Shown here: positions 26,188 to 33,719 of the stretch, piece by piece | Position numbering within the stretch: the stretch's first letter is position 1 | How the letters are laid out: each line of letters starts with the position of its first letter | Source: CAYRXM01 sp964449465 | Lineage (GTDB): Bacteria > Chloroflexota > Anaerolineae > JAFGEY01 | Reading direction: 5' to 3' | NCBI GenBank assembly: GCA_964449465.1 | Contig: CAYVBK010000014.1 | Coordinates: 1 to 64,000 of the forward strand | DNA: 64,000 nucleotides | The notes under the pieces: model-generated | Seen by the model: the letters and a program-made list of their open reading frames with translations, nothing else | Databases searched by the model: none | What the model was told of the DNA's origin: nothing | Made by a program: the position numbers and the translations under genes

Positions 26188-26808
26188 TCATTCAAGCAAA
26201 TGCGCCATCCGGTCAAGAACCTGCTGCGCCGTCCAGGTCTGTGTGCCGTCCAAAACCACCACCCGCTCGCGGCTCAGCAGCCAGGCATCGTGCAGAGCCT
26301 CCAACTGTTGCAAATAGGCCAGCGAAACGCTGCTCTCTTCTGCGCGTCCCCGGCGGCGAATCCGCTCCAGGCATACCTCGGCCGGGGTGCGCAGATACAG
26401 GATGGCATGCGGTCTGGCTGCCGTGTGCGAAACCACAAAATCCCACAGCCGCTCATACACCTGCCACTCGGCCTCGCCGATGGCCCCAATGTGGCGCAGG
26501 GTAAGGGCAAACACATAACGGTCGGTGAAAATTGAACGCTCCAACAGCACACGTGGATGGTCGGTCAGGGCGGCCACCTGGTCTCGCGTTTTAACCCGCG
26601 TCGCCAGGGTGGTGATTTGAAAAGTGAACGCCCATCGCCCCATATCGCGATAAAAGGTGTCGAGCATATCGGCGGCAAAATCCTGCTTCCATACCGGCAC
26701 TGGCTCGGGGATAAACTCGAACAGCCCCGAAGCGCGCCAGGCGCAGCCCAGTGTGCTTTTGCCGGCGCCGATGTTGCCTTCCAACAAGATCATTTTCTGC
26801 TCAGTCAT
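26188..26808 (-). CDS. Deoxynucleoside kinase family protein
   Basis: 206 aa from ATG 26808 with GAGG 8 nt upstream. P-loop 'LLEGNIGAGKST', substrate residues 'FIPEPVPVW', the 'ERSIFTDRYVFA' DRS-type motif and an Arg-rich lid 'ERIRRRGRAEE' all match dNK/dGK-type kinases that salvage deoxynucleosides. The cytoplasmic enzyme is first in a run with the IMP cyclohydrolase-like gene. Its promoter region has three 11-bp-spaced repeats (26823-26850). Confidence 0.9.
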   Translation of the reverse strand: MTEQKMILLEGNIGAGKSTLGCAWRASGLFEFIPEPVPVWKQDFAADMLDTFYRDMGRWAFTFQITTLATRVKTRDQVAALTDHPRVLLERSIFTDRYVFALTLRHIGAIGEAEWQVYERLWDFVVSHTAARPHAILYLRTPAEVCLERIRRRGRAEESSVSLAYLQQLEALHDAWLLSRERVVVLDGTQTWTAQQVLDRMAHLLE

Positions 26809-26822
26809 ACACCGCCTCAAAA

Positions 26823-26850
26823 TTTACAACCATTTTACAACAATTTTACG
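26823..26850. promoter_or_regulatory. Three direct repeats at helical-turn spacing
   Basis: TTTACAAC at 26823, TTTACAAC at 26834 and TTTACG at 26845 recur every 11 bp; on the minus strand they read GTAAAAT-like boxes. They sit between the divergent kinase and zinc-ribbon genes and look like an operator or clustered -10 elements. Confidence 0.5.
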
Positions 26851-26881
26851 TCTGTTTTATCCCACAGCCGACAAATCAGGT

Positions 26882-26887
26882 TATAAT
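26882..26887 (+). promoter_or_regulatory. -10 box of the zinc-ribbon gene
   Basis: TATAAT 41 nt before the start codon. No good -35 is visible at 17 bp, so an activator or the adjacent direct repeats may contribute. Confidence 0.45.
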
Positions 26888-26928
26888 CATTCCAAATGCG
26901 CATGTTTTAATGCATACAGGAGGTTACA

Positions 26929-27159
26929 ATGAATATTCCACGCACATGGAGATTGACACAGCACAATTATCGGCTGATCGGGCAGGTTTGCCCGGTGTGC
27001 CATCACAAAATGATCCCTGCACGGTTGGTTTGCCCGCAATGTCACCCGGCCGACTATGAGACGGCTCTGGCTGGGGCAAATGAGCAGCAAGAGTCGTTGA
27101 TCCTGCCCTTGTTCGCCCTGGACCTGGATGCCACGCCCGCCGTTCAGCCGGCCTGGTAG
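26929..27159 (+). CDS. Small zinc-ribbon protein
   Basis: 76 aa. ATG with AGGAGG 6 nt upstream. 'QVCPVCHHKMIPARLVCPQCH' gives two CxxC knuckles, as in the rubredoxin-like ribbon of DUF35/OB-fold acyl-CoA-associated proteins; the start 'MNIPRTWRLTQHNYRLIG' also fits that group. Here the OB domain is absent. Zn binding is likely; the role is unknown. Its last 16 nt overlap the convergent isomerase gene. Confidence 0.72.
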   Translation: MNIPRTWRLTQHNYRLIGQVCPVCHHKMIPARLVCPQCHPADYETALAGANEQQESLILPLFALDLDATPAVQPAW

Positions 27160-27674
27160 CCGGCCAAAGCAGCCCAGGTTGTGTTCTCGAAAGCGATCTT
27201 GAACCACTCGGCATACTGCTCTGGATTTGCCTTTATACCCTGCGAGACCTCATCCCAACTCGCCCAGCGGCACTCGCTGGCTTCTTGCGGGTTGGGTTGA
27301 GGCTGCCTCTCAAACCGCCCCGCCAGCACATAATCTATTTCGTGTTCGGTCAGACCGTGATCGATCTCGACCCGATACGTAAAGCGAAATACCTCGGCTA
27401 ACGGACAATCAAAACCCAGCTCTTCTTGCAGACGACGATGCGCCGCCGCCACCACCTCTTCACCGGGGCGCGGATGGCCGTCGCAGGCGTTGGTCCACAA
27501 ACCCCCAGAATGATATTTGGTTTCGGCGCGCCGCTGCAAGAGCATCTCATCACTGCCGTTCAACACAAAGACCGAAAAGGCGCGATGCAGCCGCCCTTCC
27601 TGGTGCGCCGCCAGCTTTTCCATCGTCCCGATCGGCCGATCCTGCGAATCTACCAAAATGACATATTCTTCCAT
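27144..27674 (-). CDS. idi: Isopentenyl-diphosphate delta-isomerase, type 1 (Nudix)
   Basis: 176 aa, usual length. It interconverts IPP and DMAPP for isoprenoid synthesis. 'LHRAFSVFVLN', 'LLQRRAETKYHSGGLWTNACDGHPRPGE' and Nudix-like 'AAHRRLQEELGF' are clear, and the acidic metal/catalytic region 'LTEHEIDYV' is kept. In 'WTNACDGHP' the position of the catalytic Cys of E. coli Idi (WTNSVCGHP) is Asp, with a Cys one residue earlier; see findings. AGGAGA before ATG. Repeat A4 lies directly upstream. Confidence 0.88.
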   Translation of the reverse strand: MEEYVILVDSQDRPIGTMEKLAAHQEGRLHRAFSVFVLNGSDEMLLQRRAETKYHSGGLWTNACDGHPRPGEEVVAAAHRRLQEELGFDCPLAEVFRFTYRVEIDHGLTEHEIDYVLAGRFERQPQPNPQEASECRWASWDEVSQGIKANPEQYAEWFKIAFENTTWAALAGYQAG

Positions 27675-27691
27675 CTTGTTCTCCTGACAAA

Positions 27692-27830
27692 GAGTCCACT
27701 GAAAAAAAGTGTTTTACCGCCGAGACGCCGAGTTCACAGAGAATATAAAGAGCCTTAAAATTTCTTTGATTCTCGTCATTCTCCGTGTTCTCTGCGCCTC
27801 TGCGGTGAAAATAGTCTTTTTTCAGGGGGT
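27692..27830. repeat. Dispersed palindromic repeat A, divergent subtype (A4)
   Basis: Ends CCACTGAAAAAAAG and CTTTTTTCAGGGGG; the interior arms are ACCGCCGAGACGCCGAG and CTCTGCGCCTCTGCGGTG, different from other A copies but with the same architecture. It spans the gap between idi and the EFR1 gene. Confidence 0.8.
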
Positions 27831-28705
27831 CATTCTTCGATATGGGCAAAATAGCGGCGAAACCGCCCCCAAAAGCCGCGGCTGCGCGCATGGACATAGT
27901 CGCCGCGCAGATCGGGGTGATGAATGATCGCCGACACATTATAGCCTTGCTTTAACACGATAAACTTGAAGCGTTGGGTCTGAATGGCCTGCTGCGGACA
28001 GCCATAAACGCAGCGCAGGCAAAAGAGGCAAGCCTCTCCAAAGACAATCTGCCCATCCTGGTGGCGAATGTTGTCGGCCGGACAGTTTTGGATGCACCTG
28101 CCGCAGTCGGTGCAACTCGAGGTGACAAACAAAGAGCGGCCAAAGCGCGCCGAGCCGCTCTCTTGCCACAGATGGATGCGCCGGCAAAGGGATCGGATCA
28201 GCCGGCCAGGGCGATGGCGGCGGGTAACATCGCTCAGCACTTGCTCGCACAGGTGATCGGCTTTGGCCTGCGCGGCGTCGCACATCTGACGCGCGGCCTC
28301 GTCGGGAAAATGCACCACAAAGTTTGACGGCATACAGATCAACCGGTCGTAGAAAACTCGATAGCCCTTGTCCTCGAGTTGCCGGATGATAAACTGCGAG
28401 GCGGCCGCGTTGACCGAGAGCAGGTCGCCGGCCGTTTTGAAAATGAATGTCGGCTTGCCGGCCCCCTCTGGTAGACGCTCGATCAGCCGCTCGACAATGC
28501 CCGGCGCGTCAAAACCATAGACCGGATGGCCGATGCCGAGCAGGTCGCCAGAGGCCACATCCACATCGGCCCGGCCACGCAGCAAATCCTCGATGCGCGC
28601 CCGCTCTACCTGCATCTCGCGACGTTGCAACCCTTGCTCGATCCACCGCGCCACCCATTCGGTATTGCCCGTGCCAGAAAAGTAGATCAACATCGCTCGC
28701 TTCAT
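27830..28705 (-). CDS. EFR1-type flavodoxin/4Fe-4S ferredoxin protein
   Basis: 291 aa from ATG 28705 (GGGGGAT upstream); the longer frame overlaps the preceding gene and is not protein-like. The N-terminal flavodoxin fold has the FMN phosphate loop 'FSGTGNTEWVA' and 'GIGHPVYGFDAP'. The C-terminal part has two 4Fe-4S motifs, 'CTDCGRCIQNCP' and 'CLFCLRCVYGCP'. The combination (flavodoxin plus two clusters) marks EFR1-type anaerobic electron carriers. The redox partner is unknown. It follows the methyltransferase-like gene by 26 nt in one operon. Confidence 0.9.
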   Translation of the reverse strand: MKRAMLIYFSGTGNTEWVARWIEQGLQRREMQVERARIEDLLRGRADVDVASGDLLGIGHPVYGFDAPGIVERLIERLPEGAGKPTFIFKTAGDLLSVNAAASQFIIRQLEDKGYRVFYDRLICMPSNFVVHFPDEAARQMCDAAQAKADHLCEQVLSDVTRRHRPGRLIRSLCRRIHLWQESGSARFGRSLFVTSSCTDCGRCIQNCPADNIRHQDGQIVFGEACLFCLRCVYGCPQQAIQTQRFKFIVLKQGYNVSAIIHHPDLRGDYVHARSRGFWGRFRRYFAHIEE

Positions 28706-28731
28706 TGTCCATCCCCCTTTGACACCAGCCA

Positions 28732-29436
28732 TCACCACACGCCCGGCAACAACCGATATGCGGTTTTTTCGGTATACGCTTTGTACCCTTCTAACTCGTC
28801 TTGCAGCGTCTTGTCTTCCAACGCCGTGCGCACCACATACAATCCGGCTGCCAGCACACCAGGAATCAGGGACCACCATGAACCGAGCATGATCGGGCAG
28901 GCCAGCGTAAACAGGATCGCCCCCACATAGCCGGGGTGTCGCACATAGCGATACGGCCCGCCGGTCGCCACCGCATGCCCGCGCTCGGTCTGGATGCGCA
29001 CCGTAGCCGAGAAAAAGGCATTGGAGACCATCGCCCAGGTGACGATGGCATAGCCCGCCGTCACAACGACGGTAGCGATCAGCTGGCCCCACAGCGGTAT
29101 AGCCGGCTGCCAGCCCCATCGAAAATGCAGCCCGGCCACGATCCAGCAGGCCATAGGCAAATAGCCGGCCGCAAATCGCACGATCACCTTGTCCCAACTC
29201 TTGGTGCCGGCCTGGAGACTGGCTCTTTCGACCAAGACATCGGGGCGGGTCGGCATCAGCAAGACAGCGCAGGCCAGGTCAAACAAGGCAAAAATGCCGA
29301 TATACCCCCATCCCCAGGCCCAATCCCACCGCCCGGCCGAGAGAAATAGAATCAGGCCGAAAAAAACCTTTGAAATCACGGCCTTGATCGCCCAACCCAT
29401 CGCCTGACGAGGCAGGCTTGCAGTATGTTGACTCAT
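28732..29436 (-). CDS. Isoprenylcysteine carboxyl methyltransferase-like membrane protein
   Basis: 234 aa from ATG 29436 (GGAGAC 6 nt upstream). Five or six membrane segments. The C-terminal 'GPYRYVRHPGYVGAILF' and 'EDKTLQDELEGYKAYTEKTAYRLLPGVW' are the SAM-binding hallmark of ICMT/PEMT-type methyltransferases (RHPxY and E-x-Y). In bacteria these methylate lipids, isoprenoids or unknown carboxylates. First gene behind the minus promoter at 29489-29517 and coupled with EFR1. Confidence 0.85.
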   Translation of the reverse strand: MSQHTASLPRQAMGWAIKAVISKVFFGLILFLSAGRWDWAWGWGYIGIFALFDLACAVLLMPTRPDVLVERASLQAGTKSWDKVIVRFAAGYLPMACWIVAGLHFRWGWQPAIPLWGQLIATVVVTAGYAIVTWAMVSNAFFSATVRIQTERGHAVATGGPYRYVRHPGYVGAILFTLACPIMLGSWWSLIPGVLAAGLYVVRTALEDKTLQDELEGYKAYTEKTAYRLLPGVW

Positions 29437-29488
29437 TTGGGTCTCCTTTTTTGCTGTTGGCATCCACCATAGTTTAGCTGCGCCACCT

Positions 29489-29517
29489 AATATACACTCT
29501 CCCCCCATCGCTGTCAA
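29489..29517 (-). promoter_or_regulatory. Promoter of the ICMT-like/EFR1 operon
   Basis: TTGACA (29517-29512), 17 bp, TATATT (29494-29489) on the minus strand, ~53 nt before the start codon. Confidence 0.7.
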
Positions 29518-29525
29518 CCTGCGAG

Positions 29526-29554
29526 TTGACTGAACTGCTATCTGGTTGTACAAT
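29526..29554 (+). promoter_or_regulatory. Promoter of the ABC-2 exporter operon
   Basis: TTGACT (29526-29531), 17 bp, TACAAT (29549-29554). It predicts a ~180-nt leader that contains repeat A5 in full. Confidence 0.65.
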
Positions 29555-29575
29555 TTATTCTTTGGTGCAATCCAT

Positions 29576-29698
29576 GAGTGTGCTGAAAAATCCTCTCACC
29601 ACCAAGACAAAAAGCATTTCTAAAAACGCACAAGTATTGCAAACCCTGGTGTTCTCGGTGTCCTTTGGCAAAAATAGACTTTTTTCAGCGACCTCCCA
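29576..29698. repeat. Dispersed palindromic repeat A (A5), inverted
   Basis: Reads GTGCTGAAAAA ... CTTTTTTCAGCGACC with interior CTCACCACCAAGACAAAAAGC, TTTCTAAAAACG and GGTGTTCTCGGTGTCCTTTG, i.e. the reverse complement of A3. It lies in the predicted 5' leader of the ABC exporter. Confidence 0.9.
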
Positions 29699-29741
29699 GG
29701 CTGTCAACAAGTTTTACCTCGTTTTCAAAAGGAGTCCTTTT

Positions 29742-30620
29742 ATGAGTGTGATCCAGGTTTCTCATCTCACCAAGTACTATGGCAAGTCGCGCGGCATCAT
29801 TGATGTCTCGTTCGAGGTAGAGCAAGGCGAAATTTTTGGCTTTATCGGGCCGAACGGTGCCGGCAAATCCACCACCATCCGCCTGCTGCTGTCCTTGATC
29901 TATCCGACCAGTGGCAGTGCACAGGTGTTCGGTCGGGATGTCATAGCTCACGGCCCCGAAATTCGCCGCGACATTGGCTATTTGCCTTCTGAGGTGTATT
30001 ACTATGAGGGCATGAAGGTAGTGGACCTGCTCAGGTACTCGGCCAGTTTCTATGGCCGCGAGCGGGACTATACACAGCGAATGAACGAACTGTCCGCGTT
30101 GATGGAGCTGGACCTGAATCGCCGCATCAATGACCTGTCTTACGGCAACAAGAAAAAGGTGGGGATTGTGCAAGGTCTGTTACACAGCCCCAAACTGCTT
30201 TTTTTGGACGAGCCAACCGCCGGTCTGGATCCGTTGATGCAGCGCAAATTCTTTGATCTCATTCGCGCCGAAAATGCCCGCGGCGTGACCGTGTTCTTTT
30301 CTTCGCACATTTTGAGCGAGGTGCAACGGTTGTGCAATCGTGTGGGCATCATCCGCGAAGGGCGCATGGTCGAAATTTCAGACATTCGCTCGTTGCAGCA
30401 AAACAATTATAAAAAAGTGCGTGTGACCGCCGACGGTTTGAATCCGGCCATGTTCGACCTGCCCGGTGTGACCAATATGCAAAGCGAGAATGGCAGCGTC
30501 CATTTCTTTTTCAAGGGCGACATCAATGCCGTGTTGCAGCGGATCGGCGCCATCCAGGTGAGCGATGTGACTATCGAAGAACCAACCCTTGAAGAAATTT
30601 TCATGCACTATTATGAATAG
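29742..30620 (+). CDS. ABC-2 transporter ATP-binding protein
   Basis: 292 aa from ATG 29742 (AAAGGAG 8 nt upstream); residues upstream in frame come from repeat A5. Walker A 'GPNGAGKSTT', signature variant 'LSYGNKKK', Walker B 'LLFLDEPTAGLD', H-loop 'FFSSHIL'. A C-terminal ~75-residue extension is typical of NatA/BcrA-type exporters. It powers the two permeases encoded directly after it. Exported substrate unknown: peptide, lipid or drug. Confidence 0.93.
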   Translation: MSVIQVSHLTKYYGKSRGIIDVSFEVEQGEIFGFIGPNGAGKSTTIRLLLSLIYPTSGSAQVFGRDVIAHGPEIRRDIGYLPSEVYYYEGMKVVDLLRYSASFYGRERDYTQRMNELSALMELDLNRRINDLSYGNKKKVGIVQGLLHSPKLLFLDEPTAGLDPLMQRKFFDLIRAENARGVTVFFSSHILSEVQRLCNRVGIIREGRMVEISDIRSLQQNNYKKVRVTADGLNPAMFDLPGVTNMQSENGSVHFFFKGDINAVLQRIGAIQVSDVTIEEPTLEEIFMHYYE

Positions 30621-30629
30621 GCGGGGACA

Positions 30630-31439
30630 ATGAACACCAACATCTATCAATATGAATTCGGCGCCCGCCTCAAATCGGTGGGCATCTGGTCGCTGGCGAT
30701 GGTAACACTGCTGCTTGTGTTTTTTTCCTTTTTCTCATCATTTGCAGACGAGGCCGCCCTGGTCAACGAAATGATGACCAAATTTCCTCCTGAAATGCGG
30801 GCGGCTTTTGGGCTGGATCGGATGAATTTCTCCACCGTGCTGGGATACTATGGCTTTATCTTTTTGTTCACCCAGCTTTGCCTGGCCATCCAGGCCGGCA
30901 ACTATGGCTTTGGGCTGGTCTCGGTGGAAGAAGCCGAGTTGACCGCCGATTTTTTGCTGAGCAAGCCAGTCAGCCGCTCGCAGGTGTTGATCAGCAAATT
31001 GTTGGCCGCCCTGAGCAGCCTGACCCTGACCAACCTGGCGATCTGGGTGGGCAGTTTTGCCGCCATTCTGCTCTTTCGTGGCAAATATGCGTATGAACCA
31101 GCGACCCTGTTTTTGCTGCTGCTGAGCATCATCATCTGGCAACTCTTTTTCTTGAGCATCGGGCTGGTGATCTCGCTGTTGGTTCGGCGAGTACGCAGCG
31201 TCACCCCATATAGCCTGGGGCTGGGCTTTGGCGCCTATGTCCTCAGCGCGTTCAGTGGCGTGTTTGGCGACATTGCCCTGGAATTGATCTCGCCTTTCAA
31301 GCACCTGGATGCCGCCTATATCGTGACACACCAGGCTTACAATATGCCGCTGCTGCTGCTCAACGTGGCCGTCACCCTTGTTTCGCTGGGAGCAAGCTAC
31401 TGGCTCTATATCCGCCGCGACATTCCGGCGGTGTCATAG
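30630..31439 (+). CDS. ABC-2 type permease, first subunit
   Basis: 269 aa, six hydrophobic segments, and the ABC-2 landmark 'EEAELTADFLLSKPVSRSQVLISKLLAA' before the second segment. It starts 9 nt after the ATPase stop. With the next gene it should form the membrane half of one exporter. Confidence 0.88.
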   Translation: MNTNIYQYEFGARLKSVGIWSLAMVTLLLVFFSFFSSFADEAALVNEMMTKFPPEMRAAFGLDRMNFSTVLGYYGFIFLFTQLCLAIQAGNYGFGLVSVEEAELTADFLLSKPVSRSQVLISKLLAALSSLTLTNLAIWVGSFAAILLFRGKYAYEPATLFLLLLSIIIWQLFFLSIGLVISLLVRRVRSVTPYSLGLGFGAYVLSAFSGVFGDIALELISPFKHLDAAYIVTHQAYNMPLLLLNVAVTLVSLGASYWLYIRRDIPAVS

Positions 31440-31451
31440 GAAGGAATTCTG

Positions 31452-32246
31452 ATGAACATCCTGGCGCGCGAACTATGGGCCAATCTGAAATCGTTGCTCA
31501 TCTGGAGTGCCATCATTGCCCTGCTGATCATGATCGCGGTGAGTAAATTTGCCGCCTTTGCCGGCGACCCCAAGATGCTCCAGATACTGGACTCGATGCC
31601 GCAGGCCATGCTGAATGCCTTGAATATGCGGGCGTTCAACCTGACCACGTTGAGTGGCTTTTATGGGATCATGTTTATCTATTTCAGTCTGATGGGAGCA
31701 ATTGCGGCGGCCATGTGGGGCAGCGACATTATCTCGAAAGAAGAACGCGACAAAACCGTCGAGTTTTCGCTGGTGCTACCGGTGTCGCGCAACCGAATCG
31801 TCACGGCCAAAGCGTTGGCAGCGTTGATCAACTGTGTGGCTTTTGTGCTGATCACCTGGGTGATATCGCTGGTGGCCGTGCGCTCGTACAACCCTGACCA
31901 GACATTCCATGACTTTTTGGGTCTGGAAATGCAGGCCATGCTGGCCATCGAATTGATCTTTTTAGCTGTAGGGCTGCTGCTGGGCTGCGCCATGAAGCAA
32001 TACAAACTCTCCGGCTCAACCGCCGTCGGCGTTATCCTGGTCACTTATTTCATGTCCATCGCCTCGGCTATGCACGACCGCCTGGATTTTCTCAAGTACC
32101 TGACCCCGTTCAAATACTTTGATGCGGGTGAACTGTTTCGCAGCGGCAAACTGGACGGCACCTATTTGCTGCTCTCAGCGGCCATCATGATCGTTTGCGT
32201 GACGGTGGCTTATTGGGTGTATAACAAGCGCGATTTGTACATCTGA
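31452..32246 (+). CDS. ABC-2 type permease, second subunit
   Basis: 264 aa, six membrane segments, with 'SKEERDKTVEFSLVLPVSRNRIVTAKALAALIN', the same landmark as the previous subunit, so the two are probably paralogues forming a heterodimer. AGGAAGG precedes the ATG. It is the last gene of the operon, followed by repeat E1 and a convergent TetR gene. Confidence 0.88.
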   Translation: MNILARELWANLKSLLIWSAIIALLIMIAVSKFAAFAGDPKMLQILDSMPQAMLNALNMRAFNLTTLSGFYGIMFIYFSLMGAIAAAMWGSDIISKEERDKTVEFSLVLPVSRNRIVTAKALAALINCVAFVLITWVISLVAVRSYNPDQTFHDFLGLEMQAMLAIELIFLAVGLLLGCAMKQYKLSGSTAVGVILVTYFMSIASAMHDRLDFLKYLTPFKYFDAGELFRSGKLDGTYLLLSAAIMIVCVTVAYWVYNKRDLYI

Positions 32247-32253
32247 GCCCGCT

Positions 32254-32396
32254 AGTAACTACCTACCCACTGTCATTCTGATCGCCGTCAGGAGCAAAGA
32301 ATCTCTCTTTGTAGTGTATAACGAGATTCTTCGTCACTTTGCTCCTCAGAACGACGCCCCAAAAGGCTAATTTTCGGCACAAGGTAGGTAGTTACT
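32254..32396. repeat. MITE-like element E1 with 14-bp terminal inverted repeats
   Basis: AGTAACTACCTACC and its exact complement GGTAGGTAGTTACT bound a 143-bp unit. The inside is an imperfect palindrome: GTCATTCTGATC...GAGCAAAGAATCTC against GAGATTCTTCGTCACTTTGCTCCTCAGAACGAC. The right half recurs at 63619-63701. No target duplication is visible. Confidence 0.85.
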
Positions 32397-32456
32397 CACA
32401 AAGCAGGAATTCTGACAATATCGTTGCTCGATGGCATTGAAATGTTGGACGGCCTC

Positions 32457-33095
32457 TCAAGAACCGGACACTGATTCCAGCCCATGCCGCAGGATCTGGA
32501 CAACCTGATCAAAAACCTGGTTCAGCTCGTGTTCATCCCAGTCTTGTTCGCACCCGCCAAATTTTGATTGCAGAAACAGGCCCAGGTCATTCAAAAGCCC
32601 CTGCACCATGTAACTGACGACAGCAGGATCCAGATTGGCCTCAAGATGCCCCAAAGATTGGGCCTGCGCGACCATCGTCTGAAAATATTCCTGACGCACC
32701 TGCTTTGTTTTTTCCAGAACTGCCGCATGAAATGGCAATGGAGAAGTATAAGCCCTCCGTGCCAGTCTTGCATGAACAGGATATTTCCGGGCCGCCTGCA
32801 CAGTCGCCGACATTTGCCGGCGCAACAGCTCAAAAAAGTTGACATCAGAGTCCTGCGGCGCCGCCTGCTGGATGTCGCCAATCATCTCGCGGTTGGCGAC
32901 ATCCAGCAGGTACAAAAACAAATCCTGCTTGTCCTCGAAATATTGATAGACACTGCCCTTGGCGATGCCTGCCTTTTCGACGATTTTTGAAACAGACGCC
33001 ATATTGTAATCGTGGTTGGCGAATTCTTCCAGCGCAATTCCGATAAAAGCCTGGCGTTTTTCTTGGGCAAGATTCAAAAATGTTTGTTTGGGCAT
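32457..33095 (-). CDS. TetR-family transcriptional regulator
   Basis: 212 aa. N-terminal HTH (~10-58: 'IALEEFANHDYNMASVSKIVEKAGIAKGSVYQYFEDKQDLFLYLL') and a helical ligand domain. It follows the small membrane-protein gene by 31 nt, and that gene's promoter carries a 44-bp palindrome made of two overlapping TetR-type sites, so autoregulation is very likely. It might also control the adjacent ABC exporter, as TetR proteins often do. Ligand unknown. Confidence 0.92.
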   Translation of the reverse strand: MPKQTFLNLAQEKRQAFIGIALEEFANHDYNMASVSKIVEKAGIAKGSVYQYFEDKQDLFLYLLDVANREMIGDIQQAAPQDSDVNFFELLRRQMSATVQAARKYPVHARLARRAYTSPLPFHAAVLEKTKQVRQEYFQTMVAQAQSLGHLEANLDPAVVSYMVQGLLNDLGLFLQSKFGGCEQDWDEHELNQVFDQVVQILRHGLESVSGS

Positions 33096-33126
33096 ACTCG
33101 CCTCGCTTTCAAGGAATGGCCGGCAT

Positions 33127-33639
33127 CTATGCTGCTGCGTCGCTGTGTTTCCTCCCCCTGACGTATTTCACCCCCAGGTAGATGGCCACATCACAAATAA
33201 AAAGCCCGAGCACAGCAGGGATCAACACGGCCCAGCCAGACTGCCCACCTTCAAATACACTCCACACAACCTTGCCCAGCGCAGCAAGGTTAATGACCGC
33301 CAGACCCCACCACCACGAGCGCGTCCAAAAGGTCGCTCCGGTGAGGATGAAAAATAAGGGGACCGCCAGCCAGAGCAGAATCTTTTGTGTGGTCAGCGGC
33401 CCGAGAATGTATTCTCGTTCAGCTTCCAGGAACTGAATCACCATCGGGTTGGCGACCGCCGGCGCGGGAAACCAGAACATGCTTGTCGCCAACGCAATGA
33501 CAGTCACCAGCATCCCCTTCCAACTGCGCTTGTAGGCGAAATAAACATAGGGAAGGATAAACAGCGGGCGGATATACCAACTCAACACGTTGTGATGGCG
33601 TGCCCATGCCCAGGCGAAAAAGTCATTCAAGAAATCCAT
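33127..33639 (-). CDS. Predicted five-span membrane protein in TetR operon
   Basis: 170 aa from ATG 33639 (GGAGG 5 nt upstream); a longer frame would begin inside the operator. Hydrophobic segments at ~20-35, 38-57, 80-100, 103-122, 135-155, rich in Trp ('TFWTRSWWWGLAVINL'), with a basic C-tail. Not recognised. Under TetR control it may be an uptake, tolerance or stress protein. Confidence 0.78.
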   Translation of the reverse strand: MDFLNDFFAWAWARHHNVLSWYIRPLFILPYVYFAYKRSWKGMLVTVIALATSMFWFPAPAVANPMVIQFLEAEREYILGPLTTQKILLWLAVPLFFILTGATFWTRSWWWGLAVINLAALGKVVWSVFEGGQSGWAVLIPAVLGLFICDVAIYLGVKYVRGRKHSDAAA

Positions 33640-33653
33640 TTTTGCCTCCAGAA

Positions 33654-33719
33654 TATAATATGACTGATCGGTCATATGACCGATCAGTCATATTATAGGC
33701 AATCTCTGGAAACTGTCAA
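33654..33719 (-). promoter_or_regulatory. Promoter with 44-bp perfect palindromic TetR operator
   Basis: Bases 33654-33697 are a perfect 44-bp palindrome containing TGACTGATCGGTCA and TGACCGATCAGTCA side by side. On the minus strand TTGACA (33719-33714), 16 bp, TATAAT (33697-33692), so the operator covers the -10 and the start site. Confidence 0.88.

Noticed and set aside
28706..29197. N-terminal extension of the EFR1 protein
   Set aside because: It runs through the methyltransferase-like gene in another frame and is not protein-like; ATG 28705 has a proper RBS and starts the flavodoxin fold.
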